Below are positions 62,001 through 64,000 of a stretch of 64,000 nucleotides of DNA, in pieces. Source of the DNA: Trogon surrucura. Taxonomy: Eukaryota > Chordata > Aves > Trogoniformes > Trogonidae. A model generated the notes under the pieces. That model saw nothing but the letters and a program-made list of their open reading frames with translations, ran no database searches and was not told the DNA's origin. The stretch covers positions 1,922,001-1,986,000 of the forward strand of contig CM036639.1 of the NCBI GenBank assembly GCA_020746105.1. The letters are read 5' to 3'. The stretch's first letter is position 1; each line of letters opens with the position of its first letter. Both the position numbers and the translations under genes were made by a program.

Positions 62001-64000
62001 GAGTCCAACCGCTAACCCCACTCTACAAAGCTCACCCCTAACCCATCTCCCCCAACACCACACCTAAGCAACCTGTGAACACCTCCAGGGATGGGGACTC
62101 CACCACCTCCCTGGGCAGCCTGTGCCAAGGGCTGTTCTGCTCTTGCTGTGAATATTTTTTCCTAATGTCCAGTCTAAGCCTGCCCTGTTGCAGTTTGAAG
62201 CCGTTCCCTCTTGTTTTACCACTAATTACTTGTGAGAAGAGACCAGCACCAACCTACAATGTCCTTTCTGGTAGGTCACAGAATGACAGAATGGCTTAGG
62301 TTGGAAGGGACCTTAGAGATCATCTAACCCAACCTCCCTGCCATGGGCAGGGACGCCTCTCAACGACTCCACGTTACTCAAAGCCTCACCCAACCTGGCC
62401 TTGAACACCTCAAGGGAGGGGGCATCCACATCTTCTCTGGACAATTTATTCCAGAGTCTTGCCACCCTCGCACTGAAGAAGTTGCAGAGACTGATGAGGC
62501 CTCCCCTCAGCCTCCTCTTCTTCAAACTCAACAGCCTCAGCTCCTTCCATCGCTCTTCACGAGATTTATTCTCCAGCATCGTCGCCCTTCTCTGCACTCG
62601 CTCCAGCCCCTCGAGATCTCTTTTGGATTGAGGTGCCCAAAATTGGACACAACACTGGTACTAAGGACAGGGGGACAATCCCCTCCCTCCTCCTGCTGGC
62701 CACAGTATTTCTAACAAAAGCCAGGATGGCGTTGGCTTTCTTGGCCACCTGGGCACACTGCTGCCTTGTCAGTTAGAGCCCCCAGGTCCCTTTCTGCCAC
62801 ATCACCCAAAAATCACCCATGAAATGCAACGCCCCCTCCTCCCTCCAGCTCATCGCTGCCTGTCAGGGCCACCAAAGTCCAGTGGGGACTGGTTGGGAGC
62901 CAGGTTAAAGCCCTGCGGGGACAAACAGGGTCACAGCCACCGGCGGCTCCCGCCCTCGTCCCCGCGGATCCGCTTTAATTTATTCACCTGCGCGCGCTTG
63001 CAGGTCACACCCGGCTGAGCAACTCAATTACCCCCGTAATACCTGAGCAACAGCACGTACAGGCTCCATTACCGCAGGACAAAAAAAAAGAAAAATAAAA
63101 TTAAAAAGCAAAAAAAGAAGAATCTTGCTTTGGGGCCATTCAACACGCGGTCACGGAACGGGGGAGCGGGATGCCGGGGGTCCGGTTCCCGCGCGTAGAC
63201 GCGGGAACCGGACCCCCGTCATCCCGCTCCCCCGTTTCTTAACTCAATTATTATTTTTCCCCTCCTCTGTTTTCTTGGTGGGATGCTCTTACCTTGCTCA
63301 GGATGTAGATGAGGTCGCCGCGGTGGAAGGAGAGCTCGTCGGGATGCTCCCCGCTGCAGTCCCACGCGCCTTGGTAGTAATTGGCGTAATCTCGCTGGGC
63401 ATCTCCTGGAAATTCAAAAAAAAAAAAAACCCCAAGAAAAGAGAATTCAGGGCGACAGGAAAAGCTACAGGGAAATATCGGGGTGGTGGGGTGGCGTGAA
63501 GGAGGAGAGGGGCTGGGGTTTGGCGGGGGAAGGAAGGAAAAGTGGGTGCTGCTCGTTTTGTGTCTCAACTAAAAGGCAGAAGCTGAAGAGGGGCTGCAAG
63601 AAGAAGGGGCTGGTCAAGAAATAAATGCAACACCTATCAGTAAATAAACATAAACGGATCCATAAATGCTTCTGTTTTGGGAAAAGCTCTTTACTACAGA
63701 CCACGAAGATGCCTTCACTCTCTCCCAAGCCCGTCATCCCCTCCTCGGGCTCAAACCAAGCTGTCCCCGAGGTGGACATCCCTAATTTGGTCAAGGAGGG
63801 GACATGTGGCACCAACTCCATGGGGAAGTGTCCCCACCCAGCCAGGCCAGCGGCGGTGGAAGAGGAAAACAGTTCATTAACATCGGGATTTGCACGGGGC
63901 CTCTGGGAGGATGCTGCTGGGGAAGGTGACGGCCAAGTTTATTAATTAATTAAAGAAGCCAAGCAGGGGGTTGCAGCTGATGGAGAAGGGCTCGCTCAGC
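49885..64000 (-). CDS. SKAP1: SKAP1, 3' end of gene (SH3 domain exons)
   Basis: C-terminal part of SKAP1 (SKAP55), a PH- and SH3-domain adaptor that binds ADAP/FYB and RIAM to couple T-cell-receptor signals to integrin adhesion. Only two coding exons fall here, on the minus strand: 63405-63293 and 50742-50641 (TGA). Together they encode [40 protein letters not shown] and [20 protein letters not shown] then YDLDEQ. This is a complete SH3 domain with ALYDF-equivalent YYQGAWDC, the WW pair and the PKDYL of the ligand groove. Human has [20 protein letters not shown]. The paralogue SKAP2 is excluded mainly by synteny and wording of the C-tail. The rest of the gene continues beyond 64000. Confidence 0.93.
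49900..49905 (-). terminator. SKAP1: SKAP1 poly(A) signal
   Basis: AATAAA on the minus strand, the first one after the SKAP1 stop (about 740 bp downstream in genomic distance). Confidence 0.75.
50641..50742 (-). CDS. SKAP1: SKAP1 last coding exon
   Basis: Acceptor cccccctccag before 50742. Encodes [20 protein letters not shown] then [13 protein letters not shown] and TGA (50643-50641). Eight bases later a strong donor CCCAG|gtgaga (50632) suggests the exon ends at 50633 with the 3' UTR in another exon. Confidence 0.95.
   Translation of the reverse strand, partial: EYNEYGWWVGELDDAVGIVPKDYLVAAYDLDEQ
51680..52150. promoter_or_regulatory. CNE-like AT island 1 in SKAP1 intron
   Basis: AT-rich unique block with octamer ATGCAAAT (about 51758), AATTAAAACAACATTAAAC, and GTTAATTATGCTAATTTTTA (about 51913), dense in TAAT/ATTA cores, in a GC-rich neighbourhood. 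Composition is typical of conserved vertebrate enhancers; conservation is not tested. Confidence 0.45.
52880..53035. promoter_or_regulatory. CNE-like island 2
   Basis: Unique block with CCAATCAGTC, GGTTTATGATTGCTCGG (PBX/HOX-like TGATTG), CCATTATTAGTG and ACATTATTGTTAGG (SOX-like ATTGTT). Confidence 0.4.
53785..53892. repeat. CAAC/AACC tandem repeat
   Basis: (CCAA)n-type repeat with interspersed CCAG units, about 25 copies. Its reverse strand reads as a false Trp/Leu/Val-Gly repeat protein. Confidence 0.9.
54165..54440. promoter_or_regulatory. CNE-like island 3
   Basis: Contains GTATTAATATTTATTCCATA, AAACACAATTTGAAAACAATG and CATTGCCTTTAATATTCTCC. Flanked by GC-rich sequence. A similar patch lies at 54640-54730 (ATTTCCAAAGAATCGCTTTT). 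Confidence 0.4.
54962..55205 (+). mobile_element. CR1 LINE 3' end (plus orientation)
   Basis: GATAGGACAAGGGGTGGTTT, AACTAAAAGAGGGGAGATTC, CGGCTGCCCAGGGAGGTGGT, GAAGCCCCATCCCTGGGAAC, CTTTCCAACCCAAACTGTGA then TTCTAA. 5'-truncated CR1. Confidence 0.88.
55265..56040. repeat. G-rich minisatellite, about 36-bp unit
   Basis: Imperfect tandem copies of a unit like GGTGCGGGGGTACAGGGGGG-ATGCGGGGACGCGCAG, clearest from 55620 to 56040. Because 36 is a multiple of three, all six frames stay open over long distances, producing spurious 240-300-codon ORFs. Confidence 0.85.
56180..56420. promoter_or_regulatory. CNE-like island 4
   Basis: About 240 bp of balanced-composition unique sequence with AGCACTAATGATGTG, GAGCTCATTATGGCTGCAAT, TTTTAAATTAGCATTTTAAT. 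It starts right after the GC minisatellite, so the composition switch is abrupt. Confidence 0.45.
57440..57600. promoter_or_regulatory. CNE-like island 5
   Basis: Contains GATATCT-like ACATATCTAGATAC, TTATTTTAATTAAATACTGC and GGAATTAAAGTC; unique and AT-rich. Confidence 0.4.
57790..58260. promoter_or_regulatory. CNE-like island 6 with internal direct repeat
   Basis: Includes TGAATATTTAATTATGTG, GCAATATAACTGC and two exact copies of TTTAAATGTTACC at 58115 and 58139 flanking ACATCAATTGG, then TTTTATAATTATCTCC. Confidence 0.45.
58850..59160. promoter_or_regulatory. CNE-like island 7 with GTCTTTAACAG repeat
   Basis: Strongly AT-rich unique block. GTCTTTAACAG occurs at 59074 and 59116, each followed within a few bases by ATTTATTAT. 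Also TCGAATGGAAACC, ATATCTAATAAATTCAC, AAAAAATTACTCAG. Confidence 0.45.
59960..60090. promoter_or_regulatory. CNE-like island 8
   Basis: Contains TTTCATTGGAAGCAATTGAG, GAGAATTAACTTATCC and CAAATAATTATCATAACG in a locally GC-rich setting. Confidence 0.4.
60600..60830. promoter_or_regulatory. CNE-like island 9
   Basis: Contains TTTATATTAGCTACTATTTC, GTGAGATTAATTCTGCGAAA, TTAATTGGGACAAG and GAAATTAAAATGCAGC; followed by a CT-rich tract at 60838-60930. Confidence 0.4.
61942..62276 (-). mobile_element. CR1 LINE 3' end (minus orientation)
   Basis: Begins ATCACAGAATCATGGAATCA, CAGAATCATTCAGTCTGGAA, ATCGAGTCCAACCG, then CTCCACCACCTCCCTGGGCA and TTTTTTCCTAATGTCCAGTC: the complement of a CR1 3' end. 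5'-truncated. Confidence 0.92.
62277..62850 (-). mobile_element. CR1 LINE fragment with ORF2 C-terminus remnant (minus orientation)
   Basis: A second CR1 abuts the first: TCACAGAATGACAGAATGGC, TTAGGTTGGAAGGGACCTTA, GATCATCTAACCCAACCTCC. A minus-strand frame 62597-62313 reads [55 protein letters not shown], the typical CR1 ORF2 end (family usual RLWNKLP). Further upstream part of ORF2 continues in other frames to about 62850, so it is decayed and 5'-truncated. Confidence 0.9.
63157..63236. repeat. Near-perfect inverted repeat (37-bp arms, 6-bp loop)
   Basis: Left arm 63157-63193 and right arm 63200-63236 are reverse complements with one mismatch (63174 vs 63219), separated by six bases. The arms are GC-rich (CGGGGGTCCGGTTCCCGCG at the apex). 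It lies 57 bp beyond the donor of the SKAP1 SH3 exon, inside the intron. It resembles no terminal-repeat element known to me. Confidence 0.93.
63293..63405 (-). CDS. SKAP1: SKAP1 penultimate coding exon in window (SH3 first half)
   Basis: Acceptor gaatttccag and donor gtaaga. Starts with two bases of a split codon, then [20 protein letters not shown] and [17 protein letters not shown], in phase 0 with the 50742 exon. Confidence 0.95.
63406..64000 (-). other. SKAP1: SKAP1 upstream intron (partial)
   Basis: No exon seen to the window end. A short TTATTAATTAATTAAAG motif lies near 63939. Confidence 0.6.

Larger units (their letters stand above)
50743..63292 (-). other. SKAP1: SKAP1 12.5-kb intron rich in AT islands, repeats and CR1 copies
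   Basis: Splits the SH3 domain. Contrasts with the 80-500-bp introns elsewhere in the window. Contains at least nine AT-rich, non-repetitive islands with homeodomain-type TAAT/ATTA cores (listed separately), a CAAC repeat, a 36-bp GC-rich minisatellite and three CR1 fragments. No coding exon recognised on either strand. Confidence 0.75.

Noticed and set aside
62313-62597. 95-codon minus-strand ORF as a host gene
   Set aside because: RLWNKL...[12 protein letters not shown] is the C-terminal end of CR1 ORF2; it is a LINE remnant.

Overview
This is GC-rich vertebrate DNA, almost certainly avian and probably from a gene-dense microchromosome. The evidence is several CR1 LINE 3' ends, very short introns (many 75-150 bp), CpG-island promoters, and proteins nearly collinear with the amniote genes I recall. 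No prokaryotic, viral or retroviral content was recognised. The gene order is that of the human 17q21.32 interval next to HOXB: CDK5RAP3(+) / COPZ2(-) / NFE2L1(+) / CBX1(-) / SNX11(+) / SKAP1(-). Species cannot be named from the sequence alone.

Layout. 1-1205: the last four coding exons, stop and poly(A) signal of CDK5RAP3. 1206-7319: gene-poor, GC-rich spacer with simple repeats, an inverted-CCAAT cluster (about 1650-1740) and a CpG/GC-box/CArG/TATA-like orphan promoter (about 6740-6960). 7320-10120: COPZ2 on the minus strand, nine exons, with a divergent C-terminus. 12540-24500: NFE2L1, with a CCAAT-rich CpG promoter, two probable leader exons, five coding exons (767 aa) and a long 3' UTR. 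A second CpG promoter lies inside the gene (17.6-19.3 kb) with an in-phase alternative first coding exon predicted to make a short form without the ER anchor. 24.5-28.17 kb: convergent spacer with a 32-37 bp minisatellite. 28174-39350: CBX1 (HP1-beta, 184 aa) on the minus strand, sharing a bidirectional CpG promoter with three ZNF143-like motifs with SNX11 (39.6-47.4 kb, 218 aa, plus strand). 47.4-49.9 kb: spacer with a tandem POU-like motif. 49.9-64.0 kb: the 3' end of SKAP1 on the minus strand. Its SH3 domain is encoded by two exons 12.5 kb apart, and that intron holds many AT-rich islands resembling conserved non-coding elements, plus several CR1 insertions.

How the genes relate. They are unrelated housekeeping or signalling genes: a UFMylation/ER-phagy cofactor, a COPI subunit, an ER-tethered proteotoxic-stress transcription factor, heterochromatin protein 1 beta, a PX-domain sorting nexin and a T-cell adaptor. 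They are held together by conserved synteny, not by a shared pathway. The SKAP1 intron fits the idea that SKAP1 is a bystander gene carrying regulatory elements for the adjacent HOXB cluster. That is inference and needs an alignment.

No wholly new biological system is evident. The items most worth a second look are the NFE2L1 alternative first exon, a nearly perfect 37-bp-arm palindrome beside the SKAP1 exon, the orphan promoter at 6.8 kb, the triple ZNF143-like bidirectional promoter, and the island-rich SKAP1 intron.
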